This document shows positions 9,232 to 16,282 of a stretch of DNA of 64,000 nucleotides, piece after piece; within the stretch, counting starts at the first letter, position 1, and every line of letters begins with the position of its first letter. The notes beneath the pieces were generated by a model. It saw only the letters and a program-made list of their open reading frames with translations, searched no databases and was not told the DNA's origin. Both the position numbers and the translations under genes were made by a program. The DNA is from Chitinophagales bacterium (GTDB lineage Bacteria; Bacteroidota; Bacteroidia; Chitinophagales; Chitinophagaceae), in the NCBI GenBank assembly GCA_017303395.1, contig JAFLBN010000001.1, forward strand, positions 62,001 to 126,000, written 5' to 3'.

Positions 9232-10257
9232 ATGTACGGTATTATTCGCAAAGTCTTATTCAGTATAGAGCCCGAAAAAGTGCACTATATAGTAATGCGC
9301 CGCCTGCAATGGGCTTACAACATGGCTCCGCTGCGCAGCATGATGAAAAAAATGTTCGTAACCACCCACCCCAGCCTCGAAAGAAAGCTCTGGGGCATTA
9401 CCTTCCCCAATCCGGTAGGCCTTGCGGCTGGTTTCGATAAAGATGCCAAATACACTGATGCACTGGCTTCACTTGGTTTTGGCTTTGTAGAGATAGGTAC
9501 ACTTACACCACGCCCTCAGCCCGGCAACCCGCAGCCACGCCTGTTCCGCCTGCCCGCAGACAAGGCGCTTATCAACCGCATGGGCTTTAACAATGGTGGT
9601 TCTAAAGAGGCTGCAGAACGCCTGCGCAAGCGCAAAGAAAAACTGATAATAGGCGGCAACATCGGCAAAAACAAAGACACACCCAACGAAGATGCCATCA
9701 AGGACTACGAAGCCAGTTTCCGCGACTTGTATGATGTCGTAGATTATTTTGTGGTGAATGTAAGCAGCCCCAACACACCGGGCCTGCGTGCCCTGCAGGA
9801 TAAAGAGCCACTGATGCACATCCTGAATACGCTGATGGCACTCAACAAATCGCTGGGCAATCCAAAGCCGCTGTTGCTGAAGATAGCACCCGACCTTACC
9901 AACGAGCAGTTGGATGATATTGTAGAAATAGTACAGACTACCGGCATACAAGGACTGGTAGCTACCAATACCACCATAGACCGCAGCAACCTGAAAACCA
10001 CTAAAGGACTGGTAGAAGCCATTGGTGCAGGCGGCCTCAGCGGCATGCCCGTGCGCGAAAGAGCTACGGAGGTTATCAGCTACATCAGCAAAAAAAGTGG
10101 TGGCAAAATACCCATAATAGCAGTAGGCGGCATTTTTACAGCTGCCGACGCTAAAGAAAAACTGGATGCAGGTGCATCTTTGGTGCAGGTTTACACAGGT
10201 TTTGTGTACGAAGGCCCTGCTATGGTATCTAATATTTGTAAAGGACTTATCGCTTAA
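9232..10257 (+). CDS. pyrD: Class 2 (quinone-dependent) dihydroorotate dehydrogenase
   Basis: Oxidises dihydroorotate to orotate in pyrimidine synthesis, passing electrons through FMN to membrane quinone. 341 residues, the usual class 2 length, with the N-terminal amphipathic helical extension (MYGIIRKVLFSIEPEKVHYIVMRRL). Family motifs seen: 'GLAAGFDKDAKY', 'GFGFVEIGTLTPRPQPGNPQPRLFRL', 'INRMGFNN', 'VVNVSSPNTPGLR' and 'LKIAPDL'. The FMN phosphate loop region 'IIAVGGIFTAADAKEKLDAGASLVQVYTGFVYEGP' is near the C-terminus. The serine in NVSSPNT is the catalytic base typical of class 2. The start is fixed by the promoter box just upstream. The TerC-type gene follows after 9 bp and is probably co-transcribed. 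Confidence 0.97.
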   Translation: MYGIIRKVLFSIEPEKVHYIVMRRLQWAYNMAPLRSMMKKMFVTTHPSLERKLWGITFPNPVGLAAGFDKDAKYTDALASLGFGFVEIGTLTPRPQPGNPQPRLFRLPADKALINRMGFNNGGSKEAAERLRKRKEKLIIGGNIGKNKDTPNEDAIKDYEASFRDLYDVVDYFVVNVSSPNTPGLRALQDKEPLMHILNTLMALNKSLGNPKPLLLKIAPDLTNEQLDDIVEIVQTTGIQGLVATNTTIDRSNLKTTKGLVEAIGAGGLSGMPVRERATEVISYISKKSGGKIPIIAVGGIFTAADAKEKLDAGASLVQVYTGFVYEGPAMVSNICKGLIA

Positions 10258-10266
10258 TAAAAAACA

Positions 10267-11061
10267 ATGAACGAGTTATTCTCTATCGACGGGCTCATCA
10301 GCCTTCTTACCCTTACTATACTTGAGGTGATACTGGGTATAGACAACGTAATATTTGTGTCCATCATCATGGGGCGCCTGCCAAAGGAAAAACAAATGGC
10401 AGCCCGCCGTATATGGATGTTTGGCGGTATTGCGGTGCGCGTCATACTCCTGATGGCACTTAGCTGGCTGGTGCAGCAAAAAGGCAAGCCACTCTTTACT
10501 GTGTTCGATAAAGGATTCGACCTGGCAAGCCTTGTAATGCTAGGTGGTGGTCTCTTTCTGCTATACAAAACAGTTAAGGAAATACACGCCAAACTGGAAG
10601 GCGATGAGGAAGAACACGGTAGCGCCAACAAAAGCAAATCGACAGGGTTTTCAAGGGCCATTGGCGAAATGTTGCTGGTAGATATGATATTCTCTTTCGA
10701 TAGTATGATAACTGCCGTAGGTATTGCCAAGCACGTAGAGGTAATGATTGTTGCGGTGGTAATAGCCATGTTTGTTATGTTCCTGTTCAGCCACAAGATT
10801 GCAGCATTCATACACAAGCACCCTACCCTCAAAATGCTGGCGCTCTCCTTCCTGGTACTGGTAGGTGTGGTACTGATAATAGAAGGTTGGGATAGCGAGC
10901 GTGCACACGAAATGGGGCTGAAGAACTACGTGTACTTTGCAATGGCATTCTCGTTTACTGTAGAGCTGCTGAATATGCGCATGCTCCGCAAATCAAAATC
11001 TAAACCTGTTGAGCTGCGCGAGCCCGACCCTGACAAAATAGACATCAAAGACGGTTTGTAA
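10267..11061 (+). CDS. TerC-family integral membrane protein
   Basis: 264 residues with about seven hydrophobic segments. Two TerC hallmark acidic TM motifs are visible: 'LTILEVILGIDNVIFVSIIMGRLP' near 15-38 and 'EMLLVDMIFSFDSMITAVGIAKH' near 136-158. These Asp-containing helices are associated with metal (manganese) export or tellurium resistance in the TerC/YoaE/MeeF-type families. A charged cytoplasmic loop (residues about 105-130, Glu/Lys-rich) separates the halves. It lies 9 bp after pyrD, and a terminator follows. The transported ion is an inference from the family. Confidence 0.88.
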   Translation: MNELFSIDGLISLLTLTILEVILGIDNVIFVSIIMGRLPKEKQMAARRIWMFGGIAVRVILLMALSWLVQQKGKPLFTVFDKGFDLASLVMLGGGLFLLYKTVKEIHAKLEGDEEEHGSANKSKSTGFSRAIGEMLLVDMIFSFDSMITAVGIAKHVEVMIVAVVIAMFVMFLFSHKIAAFIHKHPTLKMLALSFLVLVGVVLIIEGWDSERAHEMGLKNYVYFAMAFSFTVELLNMRMLRKSKSKPVELREPDPDKIDIKDGL

Positions 11062-11083
11062 TACACCGCCAAACATAAATAAG

Positions 11084-11109
11084 AAAGCCCCGTAGAAACG
11101 GGGCTTTTT
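11084..11109 (+). terminator. Terminator after the TerC-type gene
   Basis: Stem AAAGCCCCG / CGGGGCTTT with a 6-nt loop and a T-run. Confidence 0.85.
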
Positions 11110-11148
11110 ACATATAGAGGATAAGAGAGAACTGTGTAGAAAAAGAGT

Positions 11149-11196
11149 AATCGGGGCTACGCGGAACATCATCGCTAAAACCGGCAGCGCCCGATA
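11149..11196 (-). other. Conserved stem-loop downstream of the 32-residue peptide gene, copy 1
   Basis: On the transcript the outer stem ATCGGG pairs with CCCGAT, followed by an inner GCTGC / GTAGC and a CCGG / CCG(C) stem around a loop. In copy 2 (13030-13077) the inner pair is GCTGC / GCAGC, so the difference keeps pairing through a G-U. A T-rich stretch follows on the minus strand, so it may also act as terminator. Confidence 0.5.
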
Positions 11197-11204
11197 TATA
11201 CTCC

Positions 11205-11303
11205 TTAGAAATTCACCGCCAGCACCACGCACGTAACGATAGATACGAACAACATAATTTTCTTAGAAACTTCTGCTTTGTTGATGATAGCTGTGTTTTT
11301 CAT
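11205..11303 (-). CDS. 32-residue membrane peptide, copy 1 (previously unannotated type)
   Basis: Reads MKNTAIINKAEVS followed by KKIMLFVSIVTCVVLAVNF and a TAA stop. One hydrophobic helix at about residues 16-30 is preceded by lysines, so a single-pass membrane peptide with a cytoplasmic N-terminus is expected. The partner at 13087-13182 matches from 'KxEVSKKIML' to the stop with one amino-acid change (Phe to Tyr) against about ten synonymous changes, evidence of selection on the protein. It has its own promoter and phased array upstream and a conserved stem-loop downstream. No known family is recognised. Confidence 0.7.
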   Translation of the reverse strand: MKNTAIINKAEVSKKIMLFVSIVTCVVLAVNF

Positions 11304-11371
11304 AACTGTGTTTTTTATTGTGTTGTGTTTTGAAATTGTGTTTTTGTTTTGTGTTTTTTGCTTTGATGAAA

Positions 11372-11493
11372 CAAAGATGCATCACACAACACCCCCTCTC
11401 CAAATAATAAAGCCCACTTAACGAGGGCTTTAAAACTGGTTAACGAAAAAACTGACAAGTGGTTAACACCGCGTTTACAAACTACTTGTTAAC
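11372..11493 (-). promoter_or_regulatory. Phased TTAAC array plus -7 box, copy 2
   Basis: -7 box CAAAGATG (plus strand) at 11372-11379. TTAAC at 11418 is exactly 39 bp past the box end, with TTTAA at 11429, TTAAC at 11440 and 11463, TTTAC at 11474 and TTAAC at 11489. Spacings are 11, 11, 23, 11 and 15 bp. The array lies between the 32-residue peptide gene and the divergent T9SS gene at 11655. The rest of 11304-11654 is A/C- or T-rich leader with nothing else recognised. Confidence 0.65.
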
Positions 11494-11654
11494 CAACCAC
11501 ACAAACCAATACAGGCAATACTTTCAGCCATTTATCACAAAACTGTAAGAAGGCAGTCACGCATTTGCAATACTTGCATCAACTACTTGTTGCAACTAAA
11601 GACACTGCATAATTTTATATCACCTTATTTCTTAACCACCTAAATAAAACCTTT

Positions 11655-12956
11655 ATGAGACTAACCCGACTTCTCACAGTTCTTATCATTCTCCTTGTAT
11701 TTAGTAATACTGTTTTTGCACAGCAATACAGGCTTAAAAAAATGGAGACCTATAAATTGACACACTATTCATACCCTGACTTTCAAAAAACAGACTCCTC
11801 TATCTTTTATTATAGTGGCAACAGAGGTGGTTATTATACTGCAGCGTTTTTTGCAGAAAACCTACAAACACAAAGCTGGAGGTTTCATTATCCCTACGAA
11901 CCAAATAGAATAATAAAATACGATAGTATATGCCGGATTAATTGGTACGAAAACAACAAGACCTATTCTAAGTATAATATTGTTCAACATTTCGACAATT
12001 TGAACAATGTCATATACTACAAAAACACCCATCATCAGATAGGGTTTGTCAGGACAGTAGATTCAGCCACGTATTGGTACAATGGCAACTGGCTTGTACA
12101 ATCCTACAAACCATATCCCGGCACTATATTATATACATATAACTTATTAAGGTTGCCGGATAGTATTATAAACGTAACCGCTAAAACTTTTCAGACCTTC
12201 ACCTACAACAGTAGTTTTCTGCTGCAAGAGTCAACACAATATGATGCCAATGGCATAGCCTTTGCAAAAAAACACTACTACTACAATAGCTTAAAAATGC
12301 CCGATTCTATTGTAACGCAACATTACGATGGTACTGTTTGGTACGATGCTAATATCAGGAAATATGCATACACAACTTCACCGGCTACTACTACAGAATC
12401 CACTTTTTACTCTTACGGAGCCAAAGACCCTATACAACCCGGTGGCCGGACAATCAGTTTTTTCAGTACGCGTAACAGATTAGATTCTGTCCATAGTCAA
12501 TGGTATGACGGTGGTAAATATACTAACCACCAGCGCAATCGTTACTACTATAATACACTGATGCTATTGGACAGTGTTATTACAGACAAATGGGACGGAG
12601 CGCAATGGGCAGATTTTTCCGATACAACAGGTATTTATTGCCACAAACATTATTTCACCTACGAGCCCTACTTCCCTACAAGCATTTCTACAGCACAGAA
12701 CATACAAATAAACCTTGCTACCTACCCCAACCCTGCTACAGATATCATTCACCTGAATGCCGAGCTACCTGCACAAGCTGCTGTTACGATAGGTATTTAT
12801 GATGCGCAAGGCAGGCTATTGAGAAAACAGGACGCGCCCCCCACCAGACAACTGCGTGTGCAAATGGTAGTCGCAGACCTACCATCGGGCATGTATGTGT
12901 TGCGGATAGACGGGAAAGACATTGCCGGCTCGCAACAGTTCGTCATTTCGAGATAA
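11655..12956 (+). CDS. T9SS cargo protein with repeated Tyr/Trp-rich beta motifs
   Basis: 433 residues. Signal peptide (LLTVLIILLVFSNTVFAQ) at 1-23. The central part has about 40-residue repeats of the form 'Y.YNS..L.....Q.DG..W......Y.Y', resembling short YD-type or carbohydrate-binding beta repeats. The C-terminal ~80 residues form a type A T9SS sorting domain ('YPNPATDIIHLNAELP', 'IYDAQGRLL', 'LPSGMYVLRI'). It is therefore probably exported across the outer membrane and cell-surface attached or released. Related to the protein at 14007-15374. It lies between the two copies of the long direct repeat; its start is about 160 bp from the phased array. Confidence 0.85.
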   Translation: MRLTRLLTVLIILLVFSNTVFAQQYRLKKMETYKLTHYSYPDFQKTDSSIFYYSGNRGGYYTAAFFAENLQTQSWRFHYPYEPNRIIKYDSICRINWYENNKTYSKYNIVQHFDNLNNVIYYKNTHHQIGFVRTVDSATYWYNGNWLVQSYKPYPGTILYTYNLLRLPDSIINVTAKTFQTFTYNSSFLLQESTQYDANGIAFAKKHYYYNSLKMPDSIVTQHYDGTVWYDANIRKYAYTTSPATTTESTFYSYGAKDPIQPGGRTISFFSTRNRLDSVHSQWYDGGKYTNHQRNRYYYNTLMLLDSVITDKWDGAQWADFSDTTGIYCHKHYFTYEPYFPTSISTAQNIQINLATYPNPATDIIHLNAELPAQAAVTIGIYDAQGRLLRKQDAPPTRQLRVQMVVADLPSGMYVLRIDGKDIAGSQQFVISR

Positions 12957-12962
12957 TAAATC

Positions 12963-12988
12963 AAAAAGCCCCTGGAAAGGGGCTTTGT
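12963..12988 (+). terminator. Terminator after the T9SS cargo gene
   Basis: Stem AAAGCCCC / GGGGCTTT with a 6-nt loop, then TGTT. Confidence 0.75.
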
Positions 12989-13029
12989 TACATATAGAGG
13001 ATAAGAGAGAACTGTGTAGAAAATGAGTA

Positions 13030-13077
13030 AATCGGGGCTGCGCGGAACATCATCGCAAAAACCGGCAGCACCCGATT
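13030..13077 (-). other. Conserved stem-loop downstream of the 31-residue peptide gene, copy 2
   Basis: Outer stem AATCGGG / CCCGATT and inner stem GCTGC / GCAGC around a loop nearly identical to copy 1. Confidence 0.5.
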
Positions 13078-13086
13078 AATACTCTT

Positions 13087-13182
13087 TTAGAAATTTACCG
13101 CCAACACCACACACGTAACAATAGATACGTATAACATTATCTTTTTTGATACTTCTGATTTTGTGTAAACGGCGCTTTTCAT
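13087..13182 (-). CDS. 31-residue membrane peptide, copy 2
   Basis: Reads MKSAVYTKSEVS followed by KKIMLYVSIVTCVVLAVNF. The start at 13182 is chosen over the longer open frame (to 13272) because the upstream part is non-coding leader shared with copy 1, where that frame is not conserved. The first eight or so residues differ from copy 1, while the lysine-flanked TM helix is conserved almost residue for residue despite many third-position changes. Same promoter, leader and downstream stem-loop as copy 1. Function unknown; a small envelope regulator or toxin-like peptide are both possible. Confidence 0.7.
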   Translation of the reverse strand: MKSAVYTKSEVSKKIMLYVSIVTCVVLAVNF

Positions 13183-13251
13183 AACTGTGTTTTTTATTCG
13201 TGTTTTGTTTTGAAATTGTGTTTTTGTTTTGTGTTTTTTGCTTTGATGAAA

Positions 13252-13373
13252 CAAAGATGCATCACGCAACACCCCCTCTCCAAATTATCATGCCCACTTA
13301 ACGACGGCTTTAAAATTAGTTAACGAAAAAACTGACAAGCGGTTAACACTCAGTTTACAAACCACTTGTTAAC
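13252..13373 (-). promoter_or_regulatory. Phased TTAAC array plus -7 box, copy 3
   Basis: -7 box CAAAGATG (plus strand) at 13252-13259. TTAAC at 13298 (39 bp past the box end), TTTAA 13309, TTAAC 13320, CTGAC 13332, TTAAC 13343, TTTAC 13354, TTAAC 13369. Lies between the 31-residue peptide gene and the divergent gene at 13481. Confidence 0.65.
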
Positions 13374-13480
13374 CAACCGCGAAACACAATACAGGAAAGA
13401 CTTTCAGCTACCTATCCGAATCATATACACTTTCAATACATCTGTGTTATTTTTCAGTACATTTACAAAAAAGCAACATC

Positions 13481-13837
13481 ATGCACAGGTCAATGGCTGT
13501 ATTATTTTTCCTTCTAATAACTCTTGGTTACACACATGCATCTGCACAGCAGGCAGAAAAAACAAACACCAAACAAACAGCGGAAACCGATAGGCTGAAG
13601 CTATACCCAAACCCTGCGAAAACCTATGTAAATATTTATGTAGATTGGAAGACCGCACAGCCCTTCAGCATATTTATATACGATATGCAGTACAATACAC
13701 AGCTGAATGAAGTAAAAGTAGGCACGCGCAAAAGCTACCAATATGCGTTGGATGTCACCCAACTTCCTGCCGGCAAATACAAAATAAAAATCGTTGGCAC
13801 TTCACAAATGGAAGAAATACTTACAGTGACTAAATAA
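13481..13837 (+). CDS. Secreted protein consisting almost only of a T9SS sorting domain
   Basis: 118 residues: signal peptide (MAVLFFLLITLGYTHASAQ after MHRS), a ~17-residue polar linker rich in Thr/Lys/Glu, then directly a type A sorting-domain fold ('LKLYPNPAKTYVNIYVDW', 'FSIFIYDMQYNTQLNEVKVG', 'VTQLPAGKYKIKIVG', final strand 'EEILTVTK'). There is no passenger domain. Starts at 13481 or 13493 would both keep the signal peptide. It could be a decoy or adaptor of the T9SS attachment machinery, or the leftover of a truncated cargo gene; the intact signal peptide favours a functional gene. Divergent from the 31-residue peptide gene. Confidence 0.75.
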   Translation: MHRSMAVLFFLLITLGYTHASAQQAEKTNTKQTAETDRLKLYPNPAKTYVNIYVDWKTAQPFSIFIYDMQYNTQLNEVKVGTRKSYQYALDVTQLPAGKYKIKIVGTSQMEEILTVTK

Positions 13838-14006
13838 GGGTGCTGAGGCACTTTATTGTCACATTATTGCCCTGAATTGTAAGCTGTGTGTCAAAGTTTT
13901 GTCATAGTAGTAAAATATGACAATTCACATTAGAAAAATATGTTTAGATTTAGGGTAGAAGTTGGGTGATAATAATCATTTTTTAACACCACCAAAAGCT
14001 ATAGTT

Positions 14007-15374
14007 ATGAGAAAAGTCTTACTGTATCTATCTGCATTGGTTTGTTGCAGCACTAATGTGCAGGCAATAGAAGGCCCGCAGTCTATGACTACAGGTATAG
14101 TTATAGGTACGGGTGGCTTCCCTCACTTCAACCCGCAAGCGGGAGGAGGCAAATTGGTTGCCTTCAAAAATTACAGGCTGGTAGCTAAGACATATACGGA
14201 ATATAATGGCACTTGGTTTCAGCCTGTAGATTCTGTTGCATATAAATATAGCCCGGGCAGGGGCGGTCTTATTGATGCAGACCAACCTAACTACGATGAG
14301 TCTTTACTTTTTGATGATGCTGTAACCTATTATTACAACGCTGGCGTTTCAGGTTACGATAACAAGCTATTCAGAAAACAGACATTTAACGACAGCAATA
14401 AAGTATTATCACTTACCTACGCTACATGGCGTACCACTTCGGGCGCTTGGAAAGACTCTGCAAGGTATCAGTACACTTACATTACCGGCACTACAAAAAT
14501 CAAGGAGTCCATGTTCCAGCTTTGGGTAGGTGGCACATGGTCTCACGATGTACCCTCAGTGCTTACATACAGTGGCAATAATGTTGTAGCAGTGAGTTCT
14601 AACAGTTACAATGCTTCTTATGTATATGACAGTAAAAACAACATCATATCTGTTGTAGATAAAGTAGCAATACATGGTACCGGCATCCTCAACTACAACG
14701 AGCGTAAAACATACACCTACGATAGCAATAACGAAGTAGAATCGTATGTGCTGGAAAGGTGGAATAATAATACATACAACTGGGACAAAACAGAGCGTTA
14801 CGAATATCTGTACACAGCGGGCAATGTCACTCAAAGCATCAAATATATCTGGAACAATAACAGGTGGGAAACATTCAGCAAGCAATTGTTTACTTACAAC
14901 AATAACAATGACAAAACATCTGAAATAACTCAATTGTGGGATGCATTGTCTTCATCTTTTGTAAATAGCAATAAAACTATCTACAACTACAACAATATAG
15001 GCCTGCTGGAGTCTATGACTACTCAGAAATGGGATGCAGCAGGCTATTGGAAGTATGCAGATGGCAACACTCAAACACGTTACTACTACGAATACTACTA
15101 TACAACATCTGTAGGCAGTATAGCAGCGGCTGAACCGTTGAATATTTACCCAGTTCCTGCTAAAGACCAGCTTACCATATCGCTTGGCACAAAAGGCAAT
15201 GAGCACATAGCACTATCTGTGCTGAATATGAATGGTGCTGTTGTAAAACAATGGGATACTGAAAATACTACTACTACAGCAGACATCAGCACACTGCCAA
15301 ACGGCACGTATGCACTGTATGCCCGCAACGAGATGGGCGAAACAAGAACCTCAAAATTCACTATCGCCCGATAA
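14007..15374 (+). CDS. T9SS cargo protein with repeated Tyr/Trp/Asn motifs
   Basis: 455 residues from ATG 14007; the 15 in-frame residues upstream would hide the signal peptide (MRKVLLYLSALVCCSTNVQA). The body repeats a ~40-residue pattern 'YTYDSNN..........W.NN.Y.W....RYEY.Y' several times between about 160 and 360, similar to the protein at 11655. The C-terminal ~75 residues are a sorting domain ('LNIYPVPAKDQLTISL', 'SVLNMNGAVV', 'LPNGTYALYARN'). Expected to be exported by T9SS. The ligand or structural role of the repeats is unknown. Confidence 0.85.
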   Translation: MRKVLLYLSALVCCSTNVQAIEGPQSMTTGIVIGTGGFPHFNPQAGGGKLVAFKNYRLVAKTYTEYNGTWFQPVDSVAYKYSPGRGGLIDADQPNYDESLLFDDAVTYYYNAGVSGYDNKLFRKQTFNDSNKVLSLTYATWRTTSGAWKDSARYQYTYITGTTKIKESMFQLWVGGTWSHDVPSVLTYSGNNVVAVSSNSYNASYVYDSKNNIISVVDKVAIHGTGILNYNERKTYTYDSNNEVESYVLERWNNNTYNWDKTERYEYLYTAGNVTQSIKYIWNNNRWETFSKQLFTYNNNNDKTSEITQLWDALSSSFVNSNKTIYNYNNIGLLESMTTQKWDAAGYWKYADGNTQTRYYYEYYYTTSVGSIAAAEPLNIYPVPAKDQLTISLGTKGNEHIALSVLNMNGAVVKQWDTENTTTTADISTLPNGTYALYARNEMGETRTSKFTIAR

Positions 15375-15398
15375 GCGATAAATGACTGAAAATATGTT

Positions 15399-15428
15399 AA
15401 AACTACTGCCACCCGGCGGTAGTTTTTG
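15399..15428 (+). terminator. Terminator after T9SS cargo gene
   Basis: Stem AAAACTACTGCC / GGCGGTAGTTTT with a 4-nt loop, one G-T pair, followed by TTG. Confidence 0.75.
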
Positions 15429-15487
15429 TTTTCGGGTATGGCATTTGCAACAGATTTTATATTTTTAAATTGCAAATATCCGTTTTA

Positions 15488-15991
15488 GTGAAGTTTATAC
15501 TCAGTTTCATTCTACTCCTATACACATCTTTCGGCTGCCTGGCGCAGACCGATGAAGATGCACTTACTGTGCGGGTGCTGGCTATGGATACCAGTGTAGA
15601 TATTGCCCGAAGATTTTGCGAAAAAATTGCCGAACTGGCACCGGGCTACAACATTGCCTTTATAGACAATGAAAAAAGATACCTTGTGCGCTATGTTTAC
15701 AAAAACGAAAAAAACGAATCGTTGCGTTTAGACTATGGGTTTGACATGGTTGGCAACGAAGAAGGCAAAGGCCCCAAAAAAGCAGTAGTTGATTATCAGC
15801 GCATTAGCGCCGATTTGCCTATTATGACCAAAATTTACAACTTCTTATTCAATGCCAACGTAACGCCGGAAACGATCATGTCTATTAGCACACAGGGCAG
15901 CCCGGTAAACTTTATGGGTAAAACCTTCGAGTATAGCCTGATGCCAGATGATTACGACCCCGGCTATTGGGTACTTACCTTCAGGAAGTAA
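15488..15991 (+). CDS. Secreted hypothetical protein with GTG start
   Basis: 167 residues from GTG 15488, which gives a standard signal peptide (MKFILSFILLLYTSFGCLAQ). The only alternative upstream is a TTG at 15470. The mature region is a mixed alpha/beta polar protein ('ALTVRVLAMDTSVDIARRFCEKIAELAPGYN', 'MSISTQGSPVNFMGKTFEYSLMPDDYDPGYWVLTF') with no family I recognise and no sorting domain. It stands alone between two terminator-like structures. Confidence 0.65.
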   Translation: MKFILSFILLLYTSFGCLAQTDEDALTVRVLAMDTSVDIARRFCEKIAELAPGYNIAFIDNEKRYLVRYVYKNEKNESLRLDYGFDMVGNEEGKGPKKAVVDYQRISADLPIMTKIYNFLFNANVTPETIMSISTQGSPVNFMGKTFEYSLMPDDYDPGYWVLTFRK

Positions 15992-16118
15992 TATTGTTGT
16001 ATATACATCAACTATACATCATAAAACAGTAATTGATTGATAATCCAACTGTTATAATAGTAAAAATAGATTCTATGAAAAAAAACTGCCAATTAGTGGT
16101 TTTTTTTGTATTGTATTC

Positions 16119-16248
16119 TACCTTTGTAAGAGAAATAGAACCACCCCTGTTATTTCAACAGGTATCAAAATATTAGCAGTTCTTACTGCAACCTTGTTTG
16201 TTTTGTTTGATAAAAAGAATGCCACCATTCCTGGTGGCTTCTTGCTTT
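16119..16248 (+). ncRNA. Candidate orphan structured small RNA with own promoter and terminator
   Basis: A perfect -7 box TACCTTTG (16119-16126) is followed by three consecutive hairpins and no reading frame: CCTGTT/AACAGG at 16146-16162, GCAGT/ACTGC at 16176-16189, and GCCACC/GGTGGC at 16221-16238 with a T-rich tail (TTCTTGCTTTTT). TATCAAA (16163) can also pair with TTTGATA (16206) to close a multi-helix fold. The predicted transcript is about 115 nt. The last hairpin could also serve as a bidirectional terminator for the convergent gene ending at 16283. Confidence 0.5.
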
Positions 16249-16282
16249 TTATACCCTTATTGAGAAAATGTGATAGCCATCA

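Larger units (their letters stand above)
11109..11532. repeat. Long direct repeat, copy 1
   Basis: About 420 bp is closely matched by 12990-13413. The match covers a stem-loop region, the 32-residue membrane-peptide gene, its A/C-rich leader, the -7 box and the phased TTAAC array. Only the 5' third of the peptide gene and parts of the non-coding ends differ strongly. The two copies flank the T9SS gene at 11655-12956. Confidence 0.85.
12990..13413. repeat. Long direct repeat, copy 2
   Basis: Second copy of the segment at 11109-11532, in the same orientation. Recombination between the copies would delete the T9SS gene at 11655 and one peptide gene. Confidence 0.85.

Noticed and set aside
16119-16248. 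Identifying the RNA candidate as 6S, SRP or tmRNA
   Set aside because: Length and hairpin order do not fit; there is no large bubble helix, no SRP Alu-type loop, and no tRNA-like ends.
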